Shown one piece after another: positions 1 to 7,348 of a stretch of DNA of 18,609 nucleotides. Source of the DNA: an uncultured Saprospiraceae bacterium (GTDB lineage: Bacteria; Bacteroidota; Bacteroidia; Chitinophagales; Saprospiraceae); NCBI GenBank assembly GCA_938033975.1, contig CALHKJ010000296.1, forward strand, positions 1 through 18,609, in the 5' to 3' direction. Below the pieces are notes generated by a model. That model was not told the DNA's origin. It saw only the letters and a program-made list of their open reading frames with translations, and did not search any database. Numbering within the stretch: the stretch's first letter is position 1; every line of letters starts with the position of its first letter. A program made the position numbers and the translations under genes.

Positions 1-1
1 T

Positions 2-535
2 GAAGTACAGAGTAAGGTTCTTGATCAGTTGGATCAAGGAACAGAATTGATTGTTCTTGATACTATGAATTTTTGGATGGACATTGCGCTTGATGCATTA
101 AAGGCTGTCATAAAAAGAGTAGATGTTCTTACTATCAATGATGAAGAAGCGAGACAACTTTCTGGAGAGTATTCCTTAGTAAAAGCAGCTGAAGTAATTC
201 TTACAATGGGACCAAAATATCTTATCATCAAAAAAGGAGAACATGGTGCACTTCTTTTTGGAGAAGGTCAAACTTTCTTTGCACCAGCCTTGCCTTTGGC
301 TGAAGTAAAAGATCCTACAGGAGCAGGAGATTGTTTTGCTGGAGGTTTCTTAGGTTACATCGCAAAAACTGGTGACAGTTCTTTCGAGAACATGAAAAGA
401 GCAATTATCCATGGTTCTGCTATGGCATCTTTTTGTGTTGAAGATTTCAGTATCGCTAGAATTAAATCTCTTTCTGAATTTGAAATCAACGAAAGAATTC
501 AATCATTCAAGAAGTTATCTCACTTCGATCTTTAG
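2..535 (+). CDS. PfkB-family carbohydrate/nucleoside kinase, C-terminal part (5' truncated by window edge)
   Basis: The reading frame is open from base 2, so the gene enters from the left edge. About 177 C-terminal residues are visible, against roughly 300 for a complete family member. The PfkB signature DPTGAGDCFAGG lies around residues 104-115 of the fragment; the Asp of GAGD (codon 329-331) is the expected catalytic base that activates the substrate hydroxyl. The preceding TINDEEARQLSG and KYLIIKKGEHGALLF segments are typical of the second half of the ribokinase fold. The family phosphorylates sugars or nucleosides with ATP in the cytoplasm. Substrate cannot be decided without the N-terminal half; adenosine kinase-like or sugar kinase are both possible. 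An imperfect inverted repeat follows the stop. Confidence 0.9.
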   Translation, partial: EVQSKVLDQLDQGTELIVLDTMNFWMDIALDALKAVIKRVDVLTINDEEARQLSGEYSLVKAAEVILTMGPKYLIIKKGEHGALLFGEGQTFFAPALPLAEVKDPTGAGDCFAGGFLGYIAKTGDSSFENMKRAIIHGSAMASFCVEDFSIARIKSLSEFEINERIQSFKKLSHFDL

Positions 536-544
536 AAAAATAAT

Positions 545-566
545 TTGAGTAATTAGAATTGCTCAA
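545..566 (+). terminator. Possible terminator hairpin after the PfkB kinase
   Basis: TTGAGTAATT and AATTGCTCAA form a ten-pair stem with one G-T wobble, separated by AG; the real loop must open the innermost pairs. It begins 10 bases after the kinase stop and is followed by a T-rich but interrupted stretch around 571-586. The poor U-tract makes this a weak intrinsic terminator candidate. Confidence 0.4.
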
Positions 567-681
567 CAAGTATGTTTCTTCTTTTTAAAGTGCAATGATC
601 TAATATCAAGTTGCACAAATTCCTTCATTAGTCGGTTCTATGTTGATGCTTATCTACTATTATAAGTCTATGTTCGATTCT

Positions 682-713
682 TTTGTAATTTGAAAATACC
701 AATTCTATTTTCT
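682..713 (+). promoter_or_regulatory. Candidate Bacteroidota-type promoter for the bicupin gene
   Basis: TTTG at 682-685 and TATTTTCT at 706-713, 20 bases apart, approximate the Bacteroidota primary sigma consensus TTTG-N19-TAnnTTTG (six of eight in the -7 box). The box ends 32 bases before the cupin ATG. Found by eye in AT-rich DNA, so chance matches are easy. The rest of the 210-base gap holds nothing else recognised apart from the hairpin near 545-566. Confidence 0.35.
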
Positions 714-745
714 ACCATACTCACTAGTGAACATTAGACAAAAAG

Positions 746-1525
746 ATGAAGACACTAATAACCAAATTTGTATTCTTATTATTTATTAATCTAACATTTG
801 GTCAAAGCAAAACAATTGCTCCACTTGCTTTGGACAGAGCTGTGCTTTCGGGACTCGAATTAAAGAAAATAGATTTGAAAGAAGAGCCAGAAAAAGACTT
901 TTATCAAAAAATGCTCTTTAATGGAAAAGATATTATGGTCTTTATTGTGTCAACAGAAACATGGAATAATAAAATTGAAGACTATGCCTTTGATGAATAT
1001 GTATACCTTCTACATGGACAATCGATTGTAAAACCTAAAGATGGGAATGCCAAAATTTTCAATTATGGTGATCATTTTTTCATACCTAAAAACTTCAAAG
1101 GTGAATGGGAAATTAATGCAGGAGAGAACCTTCATTATGAATTGTCAGTAATTTCGAAAAACCGATCTGACTCTTCTTTTGTCTCAAAAAATTTAAGCTA
1201 CTCTGAAGTAAATAGAGGAGAGATGTCTGGTGCTCATATATCTCTAGATGGGCCTGATGCATACAAAGAAATAATTAGAGAAGGAGTAGAGTTGACGGTT
1301 TCACTAAACGCTGAAAAACCTAGTTCTAAAACTTTTGATAAAAACACAAAAGAAAAGTTGATTCACCTTCTTTCTGGTGCAATAAGTTTTACGGATTTAG
1401 AACTGAATGAACACACTTTTTATACTGGAGATTTTTTCGTTATTCCAAAAGGTTTAGAAGGTACATGGAAAAGTGATGGGCATGGTTTGATTAAATATCT
1501 AATAATAGAGAAATCATATAGGTAG
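746..1525 (+). CDS. Secreted two-domain cupin protein
   Basis: The 259-residue protein begins with a Sec signal peptide: MKTLITKF, a hydrophobic stretch, then FGQ-S around residues 18-21 as a likely cleavage site. Two repeated beta-barrel halves follow, about residues 60-137 and 180-257. Each has the pattern G-D-x-F-x-I-P-K-x-x-x-G-x-W (YGDHFFIPKNFKGEW and TGDFFVIPKGLEGTW). This resembles the cupin_3 (DUF861, EutQ / ureidoglycine-aminohydrolase-like) type. The usual metal-binding His/Glu set is not obvious, particularly in the second half, so it may bind a ligand or act structurally rather than as an enzyme. It would act in the periplasm. It has its own candidate promoter and no clear operon partner. 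The cupin fold is well supported; the function is unknown. Confidence 0.8.
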   Translation: MKTLITKFVFLLFINLTFGQSKTIAPLALDRAVLSGLELKKIDLKEEPEKDFYQKMLFNGKDIMVFIVSTETWNNKIEDYAFDEYVYLLHGQSIVKPKDGNAKIFNYGDHFFIPKNFKGEWEINAGENLHYELSVISKNRSDSSFVSKNLSYSEVNRGEMSGAHISLDGPDAYKEIIREGVELTVSLNAEKPSSKTFDKNTKEKLIHLLSGAISFTDLELNEHTFYTGDFFVIPKGLEGTWKSDGHGLIKYLIIEKSYR

Positions 1526-1696
1526 GTTAAAAATTAACCAATTGCTTGTATTTACATTGCCGTATTCATCATCTCTTAAACTACAATTTTTCTCTTCCAA
1601 AAGGTCAATTTCCTTATTATCTAGTTCAATTTGTACAGCAAATTTAAGTTTCCAAAAGTTAAGTATTACGTTAAGCATCAATAACATACGCTTCAT
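1514..1696 (-). CDS. Putative small secreted peptide (60 aa), hypothetical
   Basis: An ATG-initiated 60-residue frame on the minus strand occupies most of the gap between the cupin and channel genes; its last 12 bases overlap the cupin 3' end tail to tail. The first 20 residues are hydrophobic with an early Lys-Arg, signal-peptide-like, followed by an acidic segment EIDLLEEKNCSLRDDEYGN with a single Cys. No family is recognised. A similar layout (hydrophobic start, acidic LLE segment followed by a Cys) occurs in the 69-residue ORF at 3672-3881, which slightly raises the chance that it is real. It could equally be a chance ORF in AT-rich DNA. Confidence 0.35.
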   Translation of the reverse strand: MKRMLLMLNVILNFWKLKFAVQIELDNKEIDLLEEKNCSLRDDEYGNVNTSNWLIFNLPI

Positions 1697-1748
1697 AGAT
1701 AGTTATTATAGGTCTAGATAGTTAATGTTAATAATTTATGATGTCACA

Positions 1749-1780
1749 TTTGTCAAAATGGGAGAATATTTATTAGTTTA
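1749..1780 (+). promoter_or_regulatory. Candidate promoter for the MIP channel gene
   Basis: TTTG at 1749-1752 and TTAGTTTA at 1773-1780, 20 bases apart, roughly match TTTG / TAnnTTTG. About 50 bases of AT-rich leader follow before the ATG at 1832. The whole gap 1526-1831 contains only this, the small minus-strand ORF and a short six-pair repeat (GGTTAA / TTAACC) at 1525-1539 that overlaps the last base of the cupin stop. Confidence 0.35.
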
Positions 1781-1831
1781 ACTGTATAGTATATTGTATT
1801 AAAACTTAAAACGTATTAAAAACTAGACGAA

Positions 1832-2485
1832 ATGAAAAAGTATTTAGTTGAATTTATTGGCACCTTCTTTTTGGTGTTGACTGTTGTTATGGCGGTTAAT
1901 ACTGGTGCTGGAAGCTTCGCACCAATTGCAATTGGAGCTGCTTTGATGGTAATGATTTTTGCCGGTGGCCATATTTCTGGTGCACACTATAACCCAGCTG
2001 TGACACTTGCTGTTTTCCTAAGAGGAAAATGCAGTGCTGCAGATGTTCCTGGTTATATGATAGCACAAGTATTGGGTGGGGTTCTTGCCGCACTAACTGG
2101 CGGATTTCTTTTAGGTAGTTTTGCTGCTGCTGATTTAACAACAGGTACTCTCGATTTGGCTGCAAAGGGAACAACCATGCACGGAATAGTAGCTGAGATT
2201 CTTGGGACATTTGCTCTTTGTTATGTAATTCTACATACTGCAACAGCAAAAGGTACTGAAGGAAACTCATTTTATGGTCTTGCAATTGGATTTACAGTTA
2301 CAGCAATGGCCTATGCATTAGGTGGTGTTTCTGGTGGAGCATTTAACCCGGCTGTAGCAGTTGGAGTTTCAGTTGCTGAAATGTTTAGCTGGAATAACAT
2401 TTGGGTATACTTAGTAGGTAACTTTGCAGGAGGTGCGTTGGCTGCTATTGTATTCAAAATTGTAAATGATCCTAGCGACAACTAA
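1832..2485 (+). CDS. Aquaporin/MIP-family channel with atypical selectivity filter
   Basis: A 217-residue polytopic membrane protein with six predicted helices and the two half-helix NPA motifs of the major intrinsic protein family: HYNPAVT (Asn54) and AFNPAVA (Asn172). The N-terminal EFIGTFFLV and GGHISGAHYNPAVT match bacterial AqpZ closely, but the aromatic/arginine filter does not. Placed by distance from the NPA Asn, E. coli AqpZ Phe43, His174, Thr183 and Arg189 correspond here to Ile34, Ala160, Gly169 and Val175. The near-universal Arg after the second NPA is missing and the constriction looks wide and non-polar. It is therefore a passive inner-membrane channel whose solute is uncertain; calling it a strict water channel would be unsafe. 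The length is slightly short for AqpZ (231). It is monocistronic, with its own candidate promoter and a strong terminator. Confidence 0.9.
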   Translation: MKKYLVEFIGTFFLVLTVVMAVNTGAGSFAPIAIGAALMVMIFAGGHISGAHYNPAVTLAVFLRGKCSAADVPGYMIAQVLGGVLAALTGGFLLGSFAAADLTTGTLDLAAKGTTMHGIVAEILGTFALCYVILHTATAKGTEGNSFYGLAIGFTVTAMAYALGGVSGGAFNPAVAVGVSVAEMFSWNNIWVYLVGNFAGGALAAIVFKIVNDPSDN

Positions 2486-2491
2486 GATAAA

Positions 2492-2527
2492 TTAGCCTTT
2501 GGAATTACCTGCTGGTAATTTCGCTAA
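2492..2527 (+). other. Two-tier hairpin just after the channel gene
   Basis: AATTACC (2503-2509) and GGTAATT (2514-2520) form a perfect seven-pair stem with loop TGCT. Outside it TTAGC (2492-2496) pairs with GCTAA (2523-2527) across a small internal loop. No T-tract follows, so this is probably not a terminator itself. It sits just before the terminator at 2532-2573 and may stabilise the 3' end of the mRNA. Confidence 0.4.
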
Positions 2528-2531
2528 ACAT

Positions 2532-2573
2532 AAAAAGGTAGGAACTATATAGAAGTAGTTTCTACCTTTTTTT
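2532..2573 (+). terminator. Rho-independent terminator after the channel gene
   Basis: The left arm at 2532-2547 (AAAAAGGTAGGAACTA) pairs with TAGTTTCTACCTTTTT at 2556-2571 over 16 positions with a single G-U wobble. The loop is about 8 bases and the right arm runs into a seven-T tract. It can also fold with an A/U tail in the opposite direction, though no minus-strand gene ends here. Confidence 0.85.
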
Positions 2574-2677
2574 AATGTTACATCCCAGCTTCTTAAAATG
2601 AATTACTTCTTATTATCGTTTACTTATTAATACAATAATTAAGATCTATTTTGATTGCTATTAATATTCTTAGTTAA

Positions 2678-3667
2678 ATGAACAAACTTCCGTCAATGCA
2701 ACACATCAAAAACCTATTGTTATTCATATTGGTCTTGTTAATCTTTGCCTGCGAGAATGACAATTATGAATTTAACTTCGAAACTATTGTAACAGAAGAA
2801 CCGGTCAATTTAGAGGAAATTAACTCAAGTTTCGATGATTATAATTCTGCATTACCTTATGAAGCTTTTAGACAAGGAATCTATTTTTCCACCAATAGGC
2901 ATAGTTCTGGAGAGAATTTCGATGTAATTTATAGAGCGATGGATATTTCTTATCACAGCCGAAATGATGCAATAAACATTTCGCATGTTACCACTAACAA
3001 TACTACCAACAACTTAGATTTTGTGCTCGATGAAATAAAAACTGAATTTGATGAATTTGGTCCATACCCTTATTGGGGCAATGGTAATTATGAATATTTT
3101 TTTTATGCCAATAATGAAAGCTCAGATTTTGATATGAAATTCGTATCTGTAAGAAAAGGTAATACAGATGAGTTTACTGCTCCTAAGGCAATTGAATCTC
3201 TCAACTCTGAAGCTGACGATTTGTACCCAAGCATTTCTGATGAGGGAGTTATTTATTTTTGTAGCGATAGAGAAGGGGGCGTTTTTGATATCTACTCAAG
3301 TGTATTTAATGAAAATGAGATTGATCCTGAATTTGAAGAAGTAAATAGTAACTCTGTTGATTTCAATAGTATTTTATCAAGTGATGGAAATGATAAGTGC
3401 CCTTATGTTTTGGAAGATTTAATCGTTTTTACTTCCGATAGAGAAGGTGGTTTTGGAGGATATGATTTATACTATTCTAATAAAGTAAATGGCATTTGGT
3501 CTGAGCCAAAGAATATGGGACAAAAAATAAACTCTGCATCTGATGAGTATCGACCTATTATCATTCCTTTTTTTGAACTTGAAGAAATGATGATCATATT
3601 CTCATCTGATAGAGAGGGAGGAAAGGGTGGCTTTGATTTGTATGCAGTAAGAACTCCTTTGAATTAA
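2678..3667 (+). CDS. Lipoprotein with PD40/WD40-like beta-propeller repeats
   Basis: The 329-residue product has a lipoprotein signal: a hydrophobic run at residues 12-24 ending in LIFAC, with lipidated Cys25. An alternative start at Met7 would keep the signal. At least five propeller-blade motifs follow: IYFSTNRHSSGENFDV, YFFYANNESSDFDM, IYFCSDREGGVFDIY, IVFTSDREGGFGGYDLYY and IIFSSDREGGKGGFDLYA. The SDREGG blades are the PD40 (TolB-like) repeats common in Bacteroidota envelope proteins, sometimes attached to OmpA domains, which are absent here. It probably acts as an envelope-anchored binding scaffold. It is isolated and ends four bases from the convergent minus-strand unit, so there is no operon context for a specific role. 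Confidence 0.85.
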   Translation: MNKLPSMQHIKNLLLFILVLLIFACENDNYEFNFETIVTEEPVNLEEINSSFDDYNSALPYEAFRQGIYFSTNRHSSGENFDVIYRAMDISYHSRNDAINISHVTTNNTTNNLDFVLDEIKTEFDEFGPYPYWGNGNYEYFFYANNESSDFDMKFVSVRKGNTDEFTAPKAIESLNSEADDLYPSISDEGVIYFCSDREGGVFDIYSSVFNENEIDPEFEEVNSNSVDFNSILSSDGNDKCPYVLEDLIVFTSDREGGFGGYDLYYSNKVNGIWSEPKNMGQKINSASDEYRPIIIPFFELEEMMIIFSSDREGGKGGFDLYAVRTPLN

Positions 3668-3671
3668 TAAG

Positions 3672-3881
3672 CTATGATTCAATTCTTACAAATTGAACAT
3701 TAGTTTGCTGCGCGTTTTCAGCTTCACTTAGACAATAACTTGCTTCCAAAAGTTCTTCCTGATTTGGATCAATATTGTCAATATAAAATTCACGGTTTTC
3801 TTGGACCTTCATTAAGTCTTCCTTTTTGATATAAAAGAGGACGACTATATACAAAAGTAGTAATAGTATTTTTTTCTCCAT
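3672..3881 (-). CDS. Small hypothetical secreted or membrane-anchored peptide (69 aa), behind the protease gene
   Basis: A 69-residue ATG-start frame begins six bases after the stop of the large protease and is probably co-transcribed with it. Residues 1-18 are strongly hydrophobic after MEKK (signal peptide or anchor). The remainder is acidic, with EELLEASYCLSEAENAQQTN and one Cys. No family is recognised. Tight spacing and a sensible N-terminus favour a real gene. The resemblance in layout to the 60-residue ORF at 1514-1696 is noted, but identity is low. Confidence 0.55.
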   Translation of the reverse strand: MEKKILLLLLYIVVLFYIKKEDLMKVQENREFYIDNIDPNQEELLEASYCLSEAENAQQTNVQFVRIES

Positions 3882-3887
3882 ATCGGC

Positions 3888-6800
3888 TTAGTAGATGACT
3901 ATTTTTTTAATAGTGCTATCTGTTCCAGAATTAATTTGTAAAAAATAAACTCCAGGAAATAATGCGTTCACATCTACATGAAGAGATTCTTCATGAAAAG
4001 ATTGCGAAAGGAGTTTATGACCAGAAACCGAAATTAGATTGACATGTAGCTCTTGTAGAGTACTGTTCCCAGACAAAATGATACTGTTATCAGTAATATT
4101 TTGACCGACAATCAAAGTTGGTAGATTCGTTTCCGTTATTGAAACTGATTCGTCTTGAATAAAATTGTATAATTCAGAAGAAAAAATACCACATTTATTT
4201 GAAGCCTCAACCACGACAAAATATTCCCCATTTTGAAGCTCTGGTATTTCTATCGAATTAAACTCACCCTGTACACTTCCTGACCAGACAATGCTAATAA
4301 ATTCGGCATCTTCAGCGATATAAACCGTATATAAATCAGCATTACTTTCTGTCCAATCAATTGTTTCTAAAGAGGCAAGGGTTTCACCATTAGTAAAGTT
4401 TGTAATCTCTGGTGTCTCAGGTGCAGATATTAAATTGACATTAACTTGAGTCTCTAAGCCCGAACCAAGGCTGATATATAACTCATTTAGCCCTTCAATC
4501 AAGGGATCAGTCCCATTTACCACTAATTCCAAATCACCACTACCCGTCAAAGGAAAACCACCTGTATAAGTAAATGGAACACTAGTTCCATTAGCTGTTT
4601 CTACCGTTATGGCATCAGCAGAAGAGTCTTCTAAATTATAGTAGAGCCTTAATGAGTTATCAGCATCAATACAAAGGTCTGAAACTGCGCCATCTAGTGG
4701 AATAATAGTTTTTTCTTCAGCAGCTGAAAAACATAATTCAAGATTCCAAGAGCTGATCTGTCCACCATCAAAATTATAATTATCAAATACATCTAAGTCC
4801 CATCTTCCTTGCCCATTAATTCCAACCATATCTCTGAAAGGAGTTAGTGGCTGATAAATATTACCATCAATTGGTGGACAAAGTAGATCTTCTAAACCTG
4901 TATCATCAAAGCCGGCATCTATGTTTTCATTTGAGCTACAGTTTTCTGACATAATCATCACTTCTGCATCATTCTCAGGGTTGTTCAAAATAATAATCAA
5001 GTCTTCCAAAAATGTATGTTCGATTTGAAGTCGCGGAATACTTACTTTGTCTACTAAGATTGGGTAATCAACAAAAATAGATGATGTGTTTTGCGACAAT
5101 CCATTTTCCGAAATAATTACAGGAAGATCTTTTGCCTCAACTATTATGCAATAAGTATTGGATGTCGAAAACGAAAATGTCTCGGACCACTCACCCACCC
5201 CACAATAATTACCAGCTCTAACTCTCCAATAGTATGTGCTAAGGTTCTCTAAAATATCTATGAGATACTCTGTATCCTGGATTTCATTTACGGAAGTAAA
5301 AACATCCGTAAAATCTGCATTATTACTTAACTCCAAATCATAACTAATGGCATTGTCAATTGCTTCCCAAAAAAATTCTTGGATAACCTGTTGGTTCTCA
5401 GCTTGATTCATTGGACTTATTGTCCTGACTTGGTTTGGTATCTCATCACTCACTTCTAGCGTAAATATATTTTCGGCAAGGTTTTCTCCGTCAGAAGAAA
5501 TAACAATAATTTCATAGTTTCCAGCAGTGATATTGTCTAAGTCATTCATTATGAATGAACTGGTTTCTCCTGGCGTAAAATTTTGATCTAAGGAAGTAAT
5601 ATTTAAACCAATTGGTAGATTCTGAAATTGAAGATTAACAAAATCTGTAAAACCTTCTTCAACGGTAAAGTCAACAGTTACTTCTGTAGAATTTTGATTA
5701 CAAACAGCAAATACATCTTGCGGAAATTGAATTCCAAAAGCACCATTAAATCCATTTAGCTCAGTCAATCCTAAATCATCAGGGTCTAACCATGGCTTTA
5801 AAGAACTATCATTAGTTCCACCACCCAACCAAGCAGCATTTATACTACCATAATTATCGGATTGGTCATTGCCGCATGCGGCCAAGCCACCTTGTAGTTG
5901 CCCTATAATTTGTTTGTTTTCATTGAATATTGGTGAGCCTGAAGAGCCTCCTTCTGTTGTACCAATATCCCAATCTTCAACACGGATAAAATTATTGTTT
6001 CCATTATTGACTTGATCAAACTCAAAGCTTATTCTTTTTTCTTCAACCCCTGGGTGATGAATTCCAATCACAATTGAAGTAGATTCAAAATCATTCTTCC
6101 ATCCTGCAAAATATGGTTTGTGATCTGGACGTATCGGATCATCAAATTCTATAAGATTAAAATCAGAAGCTCCCCAACTGGCTCGATTGATAGCACCGGA
6201 ATTAAATTGTGATAAATTCCCATCTCCAACTTGACCACTTTCAGGGCTATTTGGTTGCCTACAAAATGAATTTTCATAGTTCCAATAAGCAACAACGGTT
6301 CCTGCATTACTATTAGTAATACCACAATGGTTTGCCGTTAGGTAATATGGTGTTTTATCTTCTCTTGCATTATTAATAAGTGCTCCGCTACAAACTTCTG
6401 TACCATTGATATGATAAGCTCCTACTGACTGAATAATATCTCTGTATTCTTCTACCAATTCAAAGCCGTCAGCCTCACCACATATAACATCCAAGTTGCA
6501 ACTCCCTGAGAAACTTCTACCGAAGCCCAAATAGTCATGATTGATTTTTGTCAGCTCAAGAACCAACTCCTCTATTTTGTCTTCTGGAATCAACAACTCA
6601 ATAATGAGCACATCATCTTTTATTATTGGAGTCCAATACTGTCTATGTTCATCATTATCATCTGAAGTAAGAGGGCCAATAAAATAACTTTGATCTTCAT
6701 TATAGATAAATAATTCAGCTCCTTCTGGAAGCCAAAATGCTTCGAAACCTAAGTTTAAACTTAAAGCTCCTTTTGATTCAAGTAATAATCTCCAAATAGA

Positions 6801-7058
6801 AGTATTTGCTCGAGAATCATCCCAAAGACCTGAGTTTTTGACATTTAAATTAGTTGGATTTGCTTTTGCAAATTTGACTGCTCTCCCTGATTCTTGACTT
6901 CTCAATTCTTCTAGAAGTAATGACTTATTATTGATGCTTGGAAGAATAAATGATGATTCATACAAAGCAGATTTCATGCTAGGTTCAATCTTACTTTGAG
7001 CGTGTATTGAAGGACCAACACAAGCAAATAATAGGAATAAGCAAAAGAAATTCTTCAT
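3888..7058 (-). CDS. Secreted trypsin-fold serine protease (lysyl endopeptidase-like) with P-domain and T9SS sorting domain
   Basis: I start at the ATG at 7058 (1056 residues), not the upstream TTG at 7115: a canonical signal peptide (MKNFFCLFLLFACVGPSIHAQ) begins here, and a good promoter lies 28 bases upstream, overlapping the longer frame. The trypsin-like domain spans about residues 185-425, with the triad visible as His244 (YLTANHCG), Asp299 (ASDFNLIEFD) and Ser373 (GGSSGSP). This pattern resembles Achromobacter lysyl endopeptidase. An FN3/Ig-like domain follows (about 545-632), then a proprotein-convertase P-domain (about 638-780, LEDLIIILNNP...GRWDLDVFDN), further Ig-like segments, and a C-terminal domain of about 75 residues with PGVYFLQI...KKIVIY typical of type IX secretion type A sorting domains. 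It is predicted to cross the outer membrane and act at the surface or outside the cell. Cleavage specificity is inferred only. Confidence 0.88.
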   Translation of the reverse strand: MKNFFCLFLLFACVGPSIHAQSKIEPSMKSALYESSFILPSINNKSLLLEELRSQESGRAVKFAKANPTNLNVKNSGLWDDSRANTSIWRLLLESKGALSLNLGFEAFWLPEGAELFIYNEDQSYFIGPLTSDDNDEHRQYWTPIIKDDVLIIELLIPEDKIEELVLELTKINHDYLGFGRSFSGSCNLDVICGEADGFELVEEYRDIIQSVGAYHINGTEVCSGALINNAREDKTPYYLTANHCGITNSNAGTVVAYWNYENSFCRQPNSPESGQVGDGNLSQFNSGAINRASWGASDFNLIEFDDPIRPDHKPYFAGWKNDFESTSIVIGIHHPGVEEKRISFEFDQVNNGNNNFIRVEDWDIGTTEGGSSGSPIFNENKQIIGQLQGGLAACGNDQSDNYGSINAAWLGGGTNDSSLKPWLDPDDLGLTELNGFNGAFGIQFPQDVFAVCNQNSTEVTVDFTVEEGFTDFVNLQFQNLPIGLNITSLDQNFTPGETSSFIMNDLDNITAGNYEIIVISSDGENLAENIFTLEVSDEIPNQVRTISPMNQAENQQVIQEFFWEAIDNAISYDLELSNNADFTDVFTSVNEIQDTEYLIDILENLSTYYWRVRAGNYCGVGEWSETFSFSTSNTYCIIVEAKDLPVIISENGLSQNTSSIFVDYPILVDKVSIPRLQIEHTFLEDLIIILNNPENDAEVMIMSENCSSNENIDAGFDDTGLEDLLCPPIDGNIYQPLTPFRDMVGINGQGRWDLDVFDNYNFDGGQISSWNLELCFSAAEEKTIIPLDGAVSDLCIDADNSLRLYYNLEDSSADAITVETANGTSVPFTYTGGFPLTGSGDLELVVNGTDPLIEGLNELYISLGSGLETQVNVNLISAPETPEITNFTNGETLASLETIDWTESNADLYTVYIAEDAEFISIVWSGSVQGEFNSIEIPELQNGEYFVVVEASNKCGIFSSELYNFIQDESVSITETNLPTLIVGQNITDNSIILSGNSTLQELHVNLISVSGHKLLSQSFHEESLHVDVNALFPGVYFLQINSGTDSTIKKIVIY

Positions 7059-7085
7059 TTGAATTGAATATGCAGTTAGAGTTCT

Positions 7086-7129
7086 CAAATTTGTAATTTG
7101 TAAGCGAAAAACCAAATTAATTTGGTTTT
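7086..7129 (-). promoter_or_regulatory. Promoter of the protease gene overlapped by a 22-bp perfect palindrome
   Basis: Reading the minus strand, TTTG (7116-7113), a 19-base spacer and CAAATTTG (7093-7086) match the Bacteroidota consensus TTTG-N19-TAnnTTTG at 11 of 12 informative or spacing-relevant places, differing at the first base of the -7 box. The -33 element lies within a perfect palindrome at 7108-7129, made of AAAACCAAATT followed by its reverse complement. That position suits a dimeric repressor or activator. The -7 box ends 27 bases from the chosen ATG. The other 190 bases of the divergent gap (7130-7348) show no clear promoter for xdhC. Confidence 0.6.
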
Positions 7130-7348
7130 AGATTTTGCCAATCCTAGCTTTTGTCTTAGCCAATATCATTTAAAAATTCAAAAATTATCAAATACTGTTT
7201 AATTACAATTATACTATCCCGTTTTCAAGTAAATTGAACAGCTAACTGATAAAAAAGAATGTGAAACACAGCATGCAAATGCTTATATTGCAATAGCAGG
7301 ACTTTTAGAATATTATTCCATTTTTTTGAAAATAATAATCATTTATAG

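Noticed and set aside
1525..1539. Six-pair GGTTAA/TTAACC hairpin at the cupin stop as terminator
   Set aside because: Short AT-rich stem, three-base loop and no T-tract; within expectation for this base composition.
1896..2285. 129-aa open frame antisense to the channel gene
   Set aside because: It lies wholly inside a strongly supported MIP gene, has no recognisable domain and a skewed Gln/Leu/His composition typical of a reverse-strand shadow.
7059..7115. Longer protease start at the TTG at 7115
   Set aside because: It would put 19 residues before a perfect signal peptide and overlap the promoter; ATG at 7058 fits both.
7267..7300. AGCAT...ATGCT repeat upstream of xdhC as an operator
   Set aside because: Only five paired bases and no promoter match around it; too weak to list.
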